This document shows, piece by piece, positions 1-8,802 of a stretch of DNA of 64,000 bases. The translations under genes and the position numbers were made by a program. Each line of letters starts with the position of its first letter. The stretch's first letter is position 1. Origin of the DNA: Leptospira stimsonii (GTDB lineage Bacteria; Spirochaetota; Leptospiria; Leptospirales; Leptospiraceae); NCBI RefSeq assembly GCF_003545885.1, contig NZ_QHCT01000005.1, forward strand, positions 186,001 to 250,000, written 5' to 3'. The notes beneath the pieces are model-generated. The model worked only from the letters and a program-made list of their open reading frames with translations, was not told where the DNA came from and made no database searches.

Positions 1-612
1 GGAAGAAATTCCATCTGGGAATTCTATATGCTTCATAAGAATCCGAATTCTTTTCCTGAAGCGGCTTGGGTTGGAAATTCAGCACCTCGAAGAGTCGGTT
101 CCTATAACTACGCCTATCTTCCGTTAGACGGAGTTGAAAATTCCGGTTATACGAATTCTCAAGTAAGCACCGTCTTTGCGGACAACGGTAACCTGATCGT
201 AGATTTCGGCGGAAGACAAGTTCCTTATCCGGGAATTTCGACCGCTCAAGTTTACGCGGACGTAGTAGAGAACCGCGCCTGGTTGAAGGCTCGTTTGAAA
301 GAGAACATCGCGAGTCTTTTTCTCAATTCGGACGTCGTTCCTTATACGATCCAAGGAATTCAGATGATCGAATCCAGAATGCGCGAAGTCTTCGTTCAAG
401 CGGGAGTTCAAGGGATCATCGCGCCTGTCGAAACGGATGCGGATAAGTTAAGATCCGATCTCGGAGATTATCAGTATAAAATCCATTTACCAGAAACGAT
501 CGATGAAATTCCGACGAACGATCGAAACAATCGGATCCTACCGAACATCACCTTCTCATGCCGTTTGAGAGGAGCGATCAACGAAGTGGATATCGACGGC
601 GAATTAACCTAA
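1..612 (+). CDS. Phage tail sheath-like protein (DUF3383 type), 3' part
   Basis: The reading frame is open to the first base of the window, so only about 203 C-terminal residues are present and the ATG at 28 is unlikely to be the real start. The C-terminal end (residues with IQMIESRMREVF and VQAGVQGIIAP) has the pattern of the C-terminal domain of contractile tail sheath proteins annotated as DUF3383. It is the first of a run of co-directional tail genes and is followed 11 bp later by a tail-tube-like gene, the canonical sheath-tube order. Sheath subunits polymerise around the tail tube and contract on infection. The family call rests on remembered family appearance and gene order. Confidence 0.7.
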   Translation, partial: GRNSIWEFYMLHKNPNSFPEAAWVGNSAPRRVGSYNYAYLPLDGVENSGYTNSQVSTVFADNGNLIVDFGGRQVPYPGISTAQVYADVVENRAWLKARLKENIASLFLNSDVVPYTIQGIQMIESRMREVFVQAGVQGIIAPVETDADKLRSDLGDYQYKIHLPETIDEIPTNDRNNRILPNITFSCRLRGAINEVDIDGELT

Positions 613-623
613 GGAGAAATGGA

Positions 624-1034
624 ATGAATGGCATTTGGGATCCAAAGAAATTAAACGTGAACTGCAACGGACGCGACGTCTCCGGTATGAGTCAAGCGGA
701 CGGATTTTTCAAAATCGAACCCGTTACGAAAGAATACATCCTTTCTCAAGTGGGTATCAAAGGAGATTGGAATATCTCCGAGGTGTATGACGGAAGAGTA
801 AAACTTACGATTACCCTCTTAGGAGATTCTCCGGAGAACGAATTCTTCTACGCGTTAGGTGAAGGAAGACTTCCTTGTGTGTTCACAGTAAAAGATAAGA
901 GCGACGGAGGGATGCTGGGATTCTCCGCACAAGGGAGAGTTTGGGAAAGGCCGAATATTGAAAGAGGTAAAGAATATAAGGATCGTGCTTGGGTCTTTCT
1001 TCTTCCCGATTACAAAGGAGTGTTAACTGCATGA
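624..1034 (+). CDS. Phage tail tube-like protein (DUF3277 type)
   Basis: A 136-residue protein starting MNGIWDPKK. The start at 624 is chosen because AAGGAG lies at 611-616, directly after the sheath stop; the longer in-frame ATG at 558 would overlap the sheath gene by 55 bp. The 'NGxWDPKKxNVNxNGxxVSG' opening is typical of DUF3277 structural proteins, which follow DUF3383 sheaths and are thought to form the tail tube. The stop overlaps the next start in an ATGA (1031-1034), suggesting translational coupling. Confidence 0.7.
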   Translation: MNGIWDPKKLNVNCNGRDVSGMSQADGFFKIEPVTKEYILSQVGIKGDWNISEVYDGRVKLTITLLGDSPENEFFYALGEGRLPCVFTVKDKSDGGMLGFSAQGRVWERPNIERGKEYKDRAWVFLLPDYKGVLTA

Positions 1035-1420
1035 TTAGCGAAAGTAATCAGGCCGATCCGAACAAACAGGAAGCCTTACACGGCAAGGTCCTCGTTGTCG
1101 AATCCGATTCTTCCTTGAATCCGAGTGAACCGATTTTGGAGAGCGTCGATGACGACGCAAAGGTGGCACAGATTCATTTCATCGACGGAAGAAGATATAA
1201 ACTTCAACATCCGGGAAATAGAAAGGCTCTTCGATGGAGACAGGAGTCGATCTCATTAACCGAAGGACTCAATCAGGACAAACTTCTGGATAAATTCTTT
1301 AAGTTTTGCGTGAAAGGAGTTGGTCATAGCTTCGAGCCTACGTTAGACGCTATTGAGCCAAACCACGTGGAGGTGTGGCTGCATTTAGCGAATCGATTTC
1401 TTAAGTGGGAGCTGGAATAA
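1031..1420 (+). CDS. Phage tail assembly chaperone, upstream (G-like) frame
   Basis: A 129-residue protein starting MISESNQ; the ATG overlaps the tube stop by 4 nt. It contains HPGNRKALRWRQ near the middle, a feature seen in tail assembly chaperones, and it sits between tube and tape measure, exactly where lambda G/GT-type chaperones lie. Such proteins bind the tape measure while the tube assembles. A second frame (open 1389-1682) overlaps its 3' end and could be fused to it by a ribosomal frameshift. Function is inferred mainly from position. Confidence 0.6.
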   Translation: MISESNQADPNKQEALHGKVLVVESDSSLNPSEPILESVDDDAKVAQIHFIDGRRYKLQHPGNRKALRWRQESISLTEGLNQDKLLDKFFKFCVKGVGHSFEPTLDAIEPNHVEVWLHLANRFLKWELE

Positions 1421-1463
1421 AAGATTCCCCGAGTTCGGCGAGGCGCCGGTTGCGGAAGAATGG

Positions 1464-1682
1464 ATGAAGTGGATCGACGAAGAAGTGGACCGTGAGCTCT
1501 TCTTCTGGAAACCCTTCATCCTCGGTGCGGCGCACTTCACGAGTATAGAACTCGAAAGTGCGTCCACCGTACTCTACATGAAGATGATGGAAGTCGTAGA
1601 TCGAAGGAAGAAAAGAGAAGCCGAAGAAAAAGCGGAAGAGTTAAAATTCTTAGCAAGGCTGATTCAAGGTTCGAGTTTTTGA
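1464..1682 (+). CDS. Tail assembly chaperone, downstream (T-like) frame
   Basis: A 72-residue ORF from ATG 1464, rich in Glu, Lys and Arg with a predicted helical C-terminus (DRRKKREAEEKAEEL). Its frame is open further upstream, back to a TAG at 1386-1388, so 1389-1463 is also readable (including RFPEFGEAPVAEEW). Two readings are possible. It may be translated alone from ATG 1464, with GGAAG at 1454-1458 as a weak ribosome site, or it may be the C-terminal extension of the preceding chaperone after a +1 or -2 shift between 1389 and 1420, giving a product of about 216 residues. The tape measure follows 42 bp later. Confidence 0.5.
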   Translation: MKWIDEEVDRELFFWKPFILGAAHFTSIELESASTVLYMKMMEVVDRRKKREAEEKAEELKFLARLIQGSSF

Positions 1683-1724
1683 GAGTTAGAAAGAATAGAG
1701 AAGGTTGAGGAAAAGATTAAGCGC

Positions 1725-3536
1725 ATGGCTACAAGAGAACTGAATATCACGATCAAGATCGGCGTAGATCCGGACGATCCATTTTCTGGCATCCGAAAAG
1801 AATTGGAAGATTTACGTTCTAAACTGAAAGAATTTTCCGATTCAACCAATCTTATTTCGAAATCTGGAATTCAAGCCTGGGAATCTTTAGGAAATTCCAT
1901 GGCGGATTCGATCCGAGGAGTTTCCGGTCTTGCGCTTCTTTCCGAAAAACTTGGAAAGACGGAAGATTCCCTTCGGAAGTTGTATGCGAGCACGAAAGGA
2001 AATCCCCAACTTGAAAAAGAGTTTTTCAACGTCGCAAAAGCGGCCGGCTTTACGGAAAGAGACGTCGCAAAGTTAAATTTTCAATTGAACGCGACTTCCA
2101 AAGTCGCAACCATCGCTTCTGCTTCCCTAAAAGCGCTTTCTTCGATCGCGTCTTTCGCCTTTAAGACTGTGATCGGGCCTTCTTTCGAAGTCGGAATCGC
2201 ATTAGAAAAGCAGAATGCAATTTTAAAAACGCTTTCGGGAAGCGAATATCCCAAACTTCAATCCTCGATCGAAAATACGGTCCGAAGTTCCAAAGGATTG
2301 ACCACTCAAAGGGAACTTACGGAAGCCGCAAATCAAGCGGTCAAAGCCGGTCTTTCGGTCGATTTTATCTCCAAGAATCTTTCCGGATTGCAAAAATCTT
2401 CCCGAATCGCAGGGAACGATCTCTCTTCCTCCATGCAGGACGCTTACAATGCGATCAACGACGGCAATGGAGACTTTTTACAAAAGAATGGCGCCTTATT
2501 TTCTGATTATTCTAAGGAATTCAATCGGATCAATCAATCGGGTATTTCCGACGCAGAGAAACGGATCGCGAGAGAAAGACTTCTTTCTTCCGCATTGAGC
2601 GACAACAGTAAATTACAAAATTCTTATGGAGAGCACGCACGAACCTCTTCCGCGATCTTAGAAAGATTTAGCGGAATCATAGAAGGTCTGAAGGAAAAGA
2701 TCGGTTCTCTGATCTTGGAGGCATTGAAACCTGTCCTGACGTTGTTCATAGATTTGTTCGAATACTTTACGGAAGGGGAAGAGGCGGCGGAAAGACTGGA
2801 AGTCGCAGGGATCATTTTAGGAAGTATTCTCACAGGAATCGTCGCAGGTTTGATAGCAGTAGGAGTGCAATCTCTGATCACTTCCGGAATCACTTTCTCT
2901 TCCTTAATTCCTGCTTTGGGCGGAATGGCCGTGGCAGGTTGGGCCGCGATTGCTCCATTCCTTCCGTTTATTGCGATCGGTCTCGCCGTCGCTATCGTTG
3001 TGGCCGGCCTCGCCTTGATTATTAGAGATCTCTTCAAATGGATGAAAGGTGGTAAATCCGTTATTGGAGATTTTCTAGGACCTTTCGATCTTGTTAAGAG
3101 CAAGTTTGATTCGTTAATTGAAACGGTGATATCCTTTAAAGATAGAATTATCCAATTCTTTACTGATCTCGGACCAAAGATTCGAAAAATCATTTCCGAT
3201 CTGGTCCCGGCCGGTGTTCTCAAATTTTTAGGAATCGCACCGGACGTTAAGGAACCGCCGACAGAAGTTCAAGACGCGATTATCACCAAACATGGAAAGG
3301 TGATTCATTTTCACCCTGATGATAATTTGGTCGCAGTGAAAGATCTCGGTATCTTGGGCGGATCTAAGGCAGGTAACGGGAAGGGAATCTCCGTCAATAT
3401 CGCTAACGTAACGTTAGGCTCCGGATCTACTCAAAAAGACGCTCAGATGTTCGGCGCGTATTTGGAAAAAGAACTCGAAAAGATCGCATTGAAGATCGGT
3501 CTTCAATCCGGACTTTCACCGGAAGGAGTTGCGTAA
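1725..3536 (+). CDS. Phage tail tape measure protein
   Basis: At 603 residues this is the longest protein in the tail cluster. The N-terminal ~180 residues are helical and charged. Residues about 360-440 form several strongly hydrophobic segments (for example GIILGSILTGIVAGLIAVG and FLPFIAIGLAVAIVVAGLAL), typical of tape measures that may enter the host membrane. It follows the chaperone frames, as expected. It sets tail length and is threaded through the tube. Its length would imply a rather short tail. A purine-rich GAGG (around 1709) precedes the ATG at a long spacing. The stop TAA overlaps the next start by 1 nt. Confidence 0.75.
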   Translation: MATRELNITIKIGVDPDDPFSGIRKELEDLRSKLKEFSDSTNLISKSGIQAWESLGNSMADSIRGVSGLALLSEKLGKTEDSLRKLYASTKGNPQLEKEFFNVAKAAGFTERDVAKLNFQLNATSKVATIASASLKALSSIASFAFKTVIGPSFEVGIALEKQNAILKTLSGSEYPKLQSSIENTVRSSKGLTTQRELTEAANQAVKAGLSVDFISKNLSGLQKSSRIAGNDLSSSMQDAYNAINDGNGDFLQKNGALFSDYSKEFNRINQSGISDAEKRIARERLLSSALSDNSKLQNSYGEHARTSSAILERFSGIIEGLKEKIGSLILEALKPVLTLFIDLFEYFTEGEEAAERLEVAGIILGSILTGIVAGLIAVGVQSLITSGITFSSLIPALGGMAVAGWAAIAPFLPFIAIGLAVAIVVAGLALIIRDLFKWMKGGKSVIGDFLGPFDLVKSKFDSLIETVISFKDRIIQFFTDLGPKIRKIISDLVPAGVLKFLGIAPDVKEPPTEVQDAIITKHGKVIHFHPDDNLVAVKDLGILGGSKAGNGKGISVNIANVTLGSGSTQKDAQMFGAYLEKELEKIALKIGLQSGLSPEGVA

Positions 3537-4153
3537 TGGGAACGATAACAAGAAGAGATACAATCGCTCTCACAGATGGAGAAACCGAAGTCGAGATGAA
3601 CGTTTCCTTTGACATTCAATATTCTTATCCAGCCGAAGTCACCGGGCATCCGATCGAGAGGGAAAAAGGGAAAACATCGATTACGGATTTCGTCATTCCC
3701 GGACAAAGAGCCGTTACGTTAAGCGCTCTTTTATCCTCTTCTACATCCGCCCTAACTCTTTCAAAAATGTCTGTCGATGAAAAGTTGGAAACTTTGATTC
3801 GTTGGCAGACCAGCGGAACCTTTTTGACTCTGTTGGGTTATAGAACCGGTGGAATTATCAATCGGATTCTATCCTTGCTTCCTTCCTTCTTTCGTTTTGT
3901 GGAACCGGACGATCCGGATCAAAGATATCTAGGAAGATCCACGGATGAGATTCCGAACCTACTGCTCGGTGACGTTACTTTTTCGGAATCGAAAGAGAAT
4001 GGAGACGATGTCCCGGTGAGTCTTTCAATCGTTCCTATTTTTGTTGCGGAGGCGAAAACGAGAGAAGTAAAGGCAGTTCGGTCGGGTGGAAAAAAATCCA
4101 ATCAGGAAGTAAACAGATCGGGTAGTCCGAATCCTGCGAAACTAAAGAGCTAA
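3536..4153 (+). CDS. Phage baseplate/tail structural protein of unknown fold
   Basis: A 205-residue protein whose ATG shares one base with the tape measure stop. The body is beta-rich (DGETEVEMNVSFDIQYSYPAEVTGHPIE), consistent with a tail-completion or baseplate adaptor protein, which commonly follows the tape measure. The C-terminal ~25 residues are Lys/Ser/Asn-rich and probably disordered. I do not recognise a named family with certainty; assignment is by position in the tail module. Confidence 0.5.
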   Translation: MGTITRRDTIALTDGETEVEMNVSFDIQYSYPAEVTGHPIEREKGKTSITDFVIPGQRAVTLSALLSSSTSALTLSKMSVDEKLETLIRWQTSGTFLTLLGYRTGGIINRILSLLPSFFRFVEPDDPDQRYLGRSTDEIPNLLLGDVTFSESKENGDDVPVSLSIVPIFVAEAKTREVKAVRSGGKKSNQEVNRSGSPNPAKLKS

Positions 4154-4165
4154 GGACATTAGAAT

Positions 4166-4504
4166 ATGCCAATATTTAAATATATTCCCGTGGATCCGGA
4201 ATCGATTCCGATTCGAAATACATATCAAATCGGTTCGAAGGATTATGAATTCGAATTTGCATACAATCAGATCGGAGATTTAATCACGGTTATAATCAGA
4301 AATCAAGACGACCTCGTTCTGTTTTCTTCCTGTTTGATCTATGGAATTCCTCTGAATCATGTCGTAGTCGATGATTTCCCGGTTTCGATTTCACTCAAAC
4401 CCTTTGACATTGATGATCTATACCGCGAAGAATTCATTCAGATTCCGGTCAATCGCCAGACTTTCGGATCGACGGTTCAGATTTATTTAGAAGGTGAAGA
4501 ATGA
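4166..4504 (+). CDS. Phage baseplate plug-like protein
   Basis: A 112-residue acidic, beta-rich protein. The conserved-looking segment with SSCLIYGIPLN resembles small baseplate plug proteins (Pam3 gp18-type) that sit beside the hub gene in small contractile phages. Its stop overlaps the ATG of the next gene by 4 nt (ATGA at 4501). A plug would close the hub channel before contraction. The family match is from memory and needs a profile search. Confidence 0.5.
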   Translation: MPIFKYIPVDPESIPIRNTYQIGSKDYEFEFAYNQIGDLITVIIRNQDDLVLFSSCLIYGIPLNHVVVDDFPVSISLKPFDIDDLYREEFIQIPVNRQTFGSTVQIYLEGEE

Positions 4505-5319
4505 CTCCGAATCCAAAACTTTTCGGCAGAGTTGTATCTCTGGAAATTCTACCAAAAAGTGGAAACGCCAAGAAATTCACATATCCTCCTTTTGATATGG
4601 AATTTGAATCCGAGTTGAATTCGTTAAATTCAACGACGGTAACGATCTATAACGTAAACGAAGAAACGATGGCTTTGATCGGTGCAAAGACGCAAGGTTC
4701 AAGCTTTCAATATCCGAGTGTTTTTTTAAATGCAGGCTATAAAGATGAGAACGGCTTGGTCGCGTCTGGAAACGTCATTCTTCCTAAGTTTAAGCAAGAT
4801 GGCACAAACAAAATCTTGGAATTTCAGATCAATGCGAACGCAGGAACATGGTCCCGCACATATATAATGAAAACGTATAGTAAACTTCCTGCAACGAGCG
4901 TAATTCTTGATATTTTGGAGAGAGGAAATATGAAACCAGGAAAGATCGCCCTCGGGGAAGATAGGGTTATCAACTTTAGCGCAAATGATTCGTTAGGTGA
5001 ATGTATCAATCAGTTCTGTTCTTTAACGAAATCACAATATTGGATTCAAGACGGTTTGTTGCATATAGATTCCAAGCAACCGAAACAAAAACAAAGTTTA
5101 ATTTTTTTGGACAGCACTTCCGGACTTATCGGAATCCCCGAGCAAGAGGAAAGGAAATGGAAGGTAACGAGTTTATTTCGACATAAATTCAAAAAGAACA
5201 TGATAATCTCGATTCACGGAGGAAAGTTAAAGGGAGAATGCAGAATTATCGGCGGAAAGCACAAATTCTCCACCTTCCAATCCGAAAACTATTCTGAGTT
5301 GGAGGTAACACCTTTATGA
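4501..5319 (+). CDS. Phage baseplate hub-like protein
   Basis: A 272-residue beta-rich protein lying between the plug-like and spike-like genes, the usual place of the baseplate hub (gp27/gpD analogue) that joins the tail tube to the spike. The segment with FDMEFESELNSLNSTTVTIYN recalls hub N-terminal domains in which tube-like beta sheets form. Start and stop both overlap neighbours by 4 nt. Assignment is by order and general character; no decisive motif is seen. Confidence 0.5.
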   Translation: MTPNPKLFGRVVSLEILPKSGNAKKFTYPPFDMEFESELNSLNSTTVTIYNVNEETMALIGAKTQGSSFQYPSVFLNAGYKDENGLVASGNVILPKFKQDGTNKILEFQINANAGTWSRTYIMKTYSKLPATSVILDILERGNMKPGKIALGEDRVINFSANDSLGECINQFCSLTKSQYWIQDGLLHIDSKQPKQKQSLIFLDSTSGLIGIPEQEERKWKVTSLFRHKFKKNMIISIHGGKLKGECRIIGGKHKFSTFQSENYSELEVTPL

Positions 5320-5999
5320 ATTTGGACGAAGTGATTCTTGCGTCGATGAAAAAGTCGCTATCCAAAATACAAGTGGGTTTGCCAGGGATTGTAGATTCTT
5401 TCAATTCAAATGAAATGACGGCTAACGTTAAGATTCCGTTCAAACAAAAAGACGGCTCGGGTGAGGAAAAAAATTTCCCGATGTTATCGAATATTCGAGT
5501 CGGTGCTCTTTGGTCGGGCGATTTTTACATGAAACCGGATTATAAACGAGGAGACACCGTTTGGATCTCATTCTCCACGCACGATATATCCGATGCGGTG
5601 AGGGGAGTCAGCTCCTTGGTCTCGGATTCCTTATTCGATCTTCAAAGTGCTTGTGTAGTATGCGGTTATAAAAGCGATTCGGATTTGCCCGCTGTTACGG
5701 CCAATCTACCTGGCCTCGTGATAGGGAACAAGGAAGGGAAGTCTTTCATTCAATTCGATGATGATACGATTAAGATTCAAGGAGGTTTGATCGATCTTTC
5801 GGAAGCGGCCGTTTTGGGGGACACACTTGCGCAGTTGATAAAAATGATCCTGGATGTTTTTATAAACAATGCCGCTTCCTTTACTACCAATTCCGTTCCG
5901 AGTTCTCCTTCCGGATTGGCGCCCACGGTGTTGGCTCAGTTGAATTTAAGAAAAGCTGAAGTGGATCAAATTCTTTCAAATAAGGTAAAAATAGGATGA
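5316..5999 (+). CDS. Gp138-type membrane-puncturing spike protein
   Basis: A 227-residue protein. The N-terminal half has the Gp138-N pattern: LPGIVDSFNSNEMTANVKI, then 'GDTVWISFSTHDIS', an OB-fold-like domain of short central spike proteins of contractile phages. The C-terminal half is a simple beta region (GLVIGNKEGKSFIQFDDD) followed by a helical tail. The spike trimer pierces the host outer membrane when the sheath contracts. It is coupled to both neighbours by 4-nt overlaps. Confidence 0.7.
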   Translation: MNLDEVILASMKKSLSKIQVGLPGIVDSFNSNEMTANVKIPFKQKDGSGEEKNFPMLSNIRVGALWSGDFYMKPDYKRGDTVWISFSTHDISDAVRGVSSLVSDSLFDLQSACVVCGYKSDSDLPAVTANLPGLVIGNKEGKSFIQFDDDTIKIQGGLIDLSEAAVLGDTLAQLIKMILDVFINNAASFTTNSVPSSPSGLAPTVLAQLNLRKAEVDQILSNKVKIG

Positions 6000-6337
6000 A
6001 AGGTTTTAAAATCGAAAACGGAGATATTGCAAGAAAGGACGGACGCACGGTCGTATTGGAAGATCTGGAATACTATGCTCAAAGAATCAAACACGCGATT
6101 CGATTATCGCTCGGAGAGTGCGTTTATGAACCGCTTACTGGAATGGATTGGTTTACGATCTTTTCCACAAAGATATCTAGAGAAAGGGTTACCTTCGAAA
6201 TCAAAAAAGTAATTTTAAAGGATCCAGAGACGATCTCGCTCGACCGAATAGAGGTGAAAGCCGACGATTTGAATCGGAGGATCTATATTCAATATTCTGC
6301 AAATACAAAGTTTGGTATTGTTTTGGGGGAAATATAA
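5996..6337 (+). CDS. Baseplate wedge protein, gp25/W-like
   Basis: A 113-residue protein directly upstream of the gpJ-like gene, the standard place of the gp25/W wedge protein. It shows the expected small alpha/beta layout: an N-terminal strand pair (VVLEDLEYYAQRIKHAIR), then 'GECVYEPLTGMDW', then a C-terminal strand region. It starts at the ATGA overlap at 5996, and its stop shares one base with the next ATG (6337). Confidence 0.65.
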   Translation: MKGFKIENGDIARKDGRTVVLEDLEYYAQRIKHAIRLSLGECVYEPLTGMDWFTIFSTKISRERVTFEIKKVILKDPETISLDRIEVKADDLNRRIYIQYSANTKFGIVLGEI

Positions 6338-7551
6338 TGTTAGGCGTTACGGAGCAAGGTTTTATTCGAAAAACAAGAGACCAGATTCTCTCAGAACTGG
6401 AAGAAAAATATAAAACGAATCTCGGTCAGGAAATAGACTTATCGATTTTAAGCGAGGACGGGATTCGGATGAGAATTCTCGCGGACGAACTCGATCTGAT
6501 TCATCAATTGGCCGAGTCCGTTTTCTATTCCAACTTCGCACATACGGCAAGGGGAGTTTCCTTGGATCGAGTGTTAAACCCATTGGGCGCGGAACGCCAG
6601 CCGGCAAAAAGATCGATTGTCGCTTTAAAATTTTCAGGCGTAAATGGATCCGTCGTCGAAGTCGGAACGATTTGTCAAACCGGAAGCGGATATCAGTTTA
6701 TTACCATAGAATCCGGAACGATCAGCGGTGGTTTCGTAGTTTTAAATGCGCAAGCTCTTAGATTGGAATACGGTCTGAACGGAAATGTTCCGGCTAACAC
6801 GATTACTACGATTAATACCGGGATCGCAGGAGTCGATTCGGTTACAAATCTTGAACCTGCAAGAGGTGGTCGATCCATCGAGACGGATGTTGAATATTTG
6901 AATCGTTTTATGGAGGAAGGGGTCAACGGAGGATCATCCGCTACGAACGTTCAGGGAGTTCTGAATCAGATCGAGGCGGTATTAAGCGCGGTCGTTTATG
7001 AGAATCGTACGGATTTTACGGATCTCGACGGAAGGCCCCCTCATTCAATGGAAGCAGTAATCGAAGGTGGTAGTTCCGAAGAGATTGGCGAGGTGTTTTT
7101 ACGAAACTGGCCCGGCGGTATCGAGTCATTCGGTTCTACGAGTACTTCCGTGATCGATAGTAAAGGTGTCGCGAGAACCTACTTCTTCAATCGCCCGACC
7201 GAAGTAGATATTTTCGTCAAGATTGATGTTGTTCGCGATCTAAGCCTTTGGGTTTCCGGAAGCGAATCCATCGTGAAGACGAATTGTATCAAGGTGATCG
7301 GCGGTGTGGATACGATAAACACGGTTTCGACCACTTACAAAGGGGACGGAACCGGCGCGGACGTATTTGCATGGAAGCTGATCGCGGCGCAAAGCGGACT
7401 GAGCGAATATGCCTCCACGAAGGTTCTTGGGATCAAGTCGATGTCCGCGAAAGTCGGTTTCTCCACCCCTGGAACGTTAGATGAACTTTCATTGAATAGC
7501 CGTCAGAGAGCAAAATTAGTAACCTCTAATATCCAGGTGAATTTTATATGA
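6337..7551 (+). CDS. Baseplate J / gp47-like protein
   Basis: A 404-residue protein with the hallmarks of gpJ: an N-terminal region describing half-element size and trailing helices, a beta-rich middle, and the signature RGGRSIETDVEYLNRFM (about residues 175-190), equivalent to the family's 'G.D.Es....R' motif. Gp47/J proteins form the outer wedges of the baseplate and trigger sheath contraction. Length is in the normal range. The next gene overlaps by 4 nt. Confidence 0.85.
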   Translation: MLGVTEQGFIRKTRDQILSELEEKYKTNLGQEIDLSILSEDGIRMRILADELDLIHQLAESVFYSNFAHTARGVSLDRVLNPLGAERQPAKRSIVALKFSGVNGSVVEVGTICQTGSGYQFITIESGTISGGFVVLNAQALRLEYGLNGNVPANTITTINTGIAGVDSVTNLEPARGGRSIETDVEYLNRFMEEGVNGGSSATNVQGVLNQIEAVLSAVVYENRTDFTDLDGRPPHSMEAVIEGGSSEEIGEVFLRNWPGGIESFGSTSTSVIDSKGVARTYFFNRPTEVDIFVKIDVVRDLSLWVSGSESIVKTNCIKVIGGVDTINTVSTTYKGDGTGADVFAWKLIAAQSGLSEYASTKVLGIKSMSAKVGFSTPGTLDELSLNSRQRAKLVTSNIQVNFI

Positions 7552-8522
7552 CAACCCTTGATGACGTTCTGCAACGATATCCGTCTTCCCTGTTTACTCG
7601 GGATCCGGAATCTCAGATCGGCAAACGATGGACAGCGGATCTGGAATTGTTAAACGAAGCTCGCGTTGTTTTGGAATCGTTACGCGGTCTTACCGACTTT
7701 CGAGTTCAACAAGGAGCCGTTCTTGATCTCATCGGAAAAAATTTAAAACAACCCCGAGACGGGATGGATGATTTCAGATATCGAGTTTTTCTTTCGATCG
7801 CAAGACAAAAAAGAAAATCGAAAGGCGATATTCACTCCATGAATGAAATCGGGTCCCAGATTTTATCTGGAACCGGAACCTTATATGAAATTCAAGAACT
7901 CTGTTACGGAGGTGTTCCCGAATTTCTCGACGGTGCTTTGACTTTAAATGGGGAATTCCCACTCTCCGGCAACACGAAAAGACCGGCAACGATCCGAGTG
8001 GTCTTTTCCGGGTCCGTTGATTCGGTTGTGGTGGCTCCGGAGTTTAATCAAGCGATTTCGCAAATTCGGGCCGGAGGAGTCAATGCGATCATCAGTTATC
8101 GTTTTGAAACTTCTACGCTCTCCGGTCTTCTTTACGGTGCTTCTCTTCGAAGTAACGTACTGGATGGGAGTTGGACTTTATCCAATTCTACTTTATTATC
8201 GGATTCTAATGTACGAATATTTCCGTATGAAATAGCGTTTGGGATCGGCGGTTTGAACGCCGGTATTCCGAGAGTTCCACAGCCGAGCGATACTGGATTG
8301 CAGAACGAGGTTTTAAGAAAGCTCGTGGAAATACGGACGAATCCGGATGGAACCAGAAATTTTCAAGTAACCATCAAACAAGTGGAAGCCATTGGAGCAT
8401 CCATCAATGAGTTGGCTCTCTTTGATGAAAACGGGGATTTGCTTTTCCTAAAGACCTTTCCTTCCAAACCGAAGGATAACTTGATCGTGTATGACTTTGT
8501 GATCAAAGAGGAATTCCTATGA
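7548..8522 (+). CDS. Tail protein, DUF2612/gpI-like
   Basis: A 324-residue protein. Residues ~30-100 (LRGLTDFRVQQGAVLDLIG, then DDFRYRVFLSIARQKRKSKG) match the pattern of DUF2612 proteins, which take the place of gpI next to J and link the baseplate wedge to the fibres. The C-terminal half is beta-rich and includes 'NELALFDENGDLLF', similar to fibre-binding or fibre-like domains. It overlaps both neighbours by 4 nt. Confidence 0.65.
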   Translation: MTTLDDVLQRYPSSLFTRDPESQIGKRWTADLELLNEARVVLESLRGLTDFRVQQGAVLDLIGKNLKQPRDGMDDFRYRVFLSIARQKRKSKGDIHSMNEIGSQILSGTGTLYEIQELCYGGVPEFLDGALTLNGEFPLSGNTKRPATIRVVFSGSVDSVVVAPEFNQAISQIRAGGVNAIISYRFETSTLSGLLYGASLRSNVLDGSWTLSNSTLLSDSNVRIFPYEIAFGIGGLNAGIPRVPQPSDTGLQNEVLRKLVEIRTNPDGTRNFQVTIKQVEAIGASINELALFDENGDLLFLKTFPSKPKDNLIVYDFVIKEEFL

Positions 8523-8800
8523 TCTATAATTTGGTTCGAGAAACGGGACTGGAAATCGCGGATCGGGGAAAGACACGGATCGAAATGATGCAGACCGCTT
8601 CCTTTAAATTTTGGGAGAGGCCCTTTTCTTTCTGTGAAAAGAAAAAGTTCGTGCAGAGAGGATCGGGACTGATTGCGGAATCTACTCGAGCTAGCGATTT
8701 AACACCGCAGAAAGATCGGATGAAACGGTTTTTAGGAATCGAACAACCTTTAAGGCTACATGAAAAATATATTCTATTTGAGCAAGATGTAAAGGAGTAA
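8519..8800 (+). CDS. Small protein of the tail module, unknown function
   Basis: A 93-residue basic protein starting MIYNLVRETG. No domain recognised. It lies between the DUF2612-type gene (4-nt overlap) and the tail fibre gene, with only 2 bp before the next ATG and AAGGAG just upstream of that ATG. Position and coupling suggest a connector or fibre-associated protein. Confidence 0.5.
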   Translation: MIYNLVRETGLEIADRGKTRIEMMQTASFKFWERPFSFCEKKKFVQRGSGLIAESTRASDLTPQKDRMKRFLGIEQPLRLHEKYILFEQDVKE

Positions 8801-8802
8801 AG

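Noticed and set aside
2624..3223. 199-codon minus-strand ORF inside the tape measure gene
   Set aside because: Shadow of the hydrophobic and Ala/Ile-rich coding strand; no start signal or family pattern.
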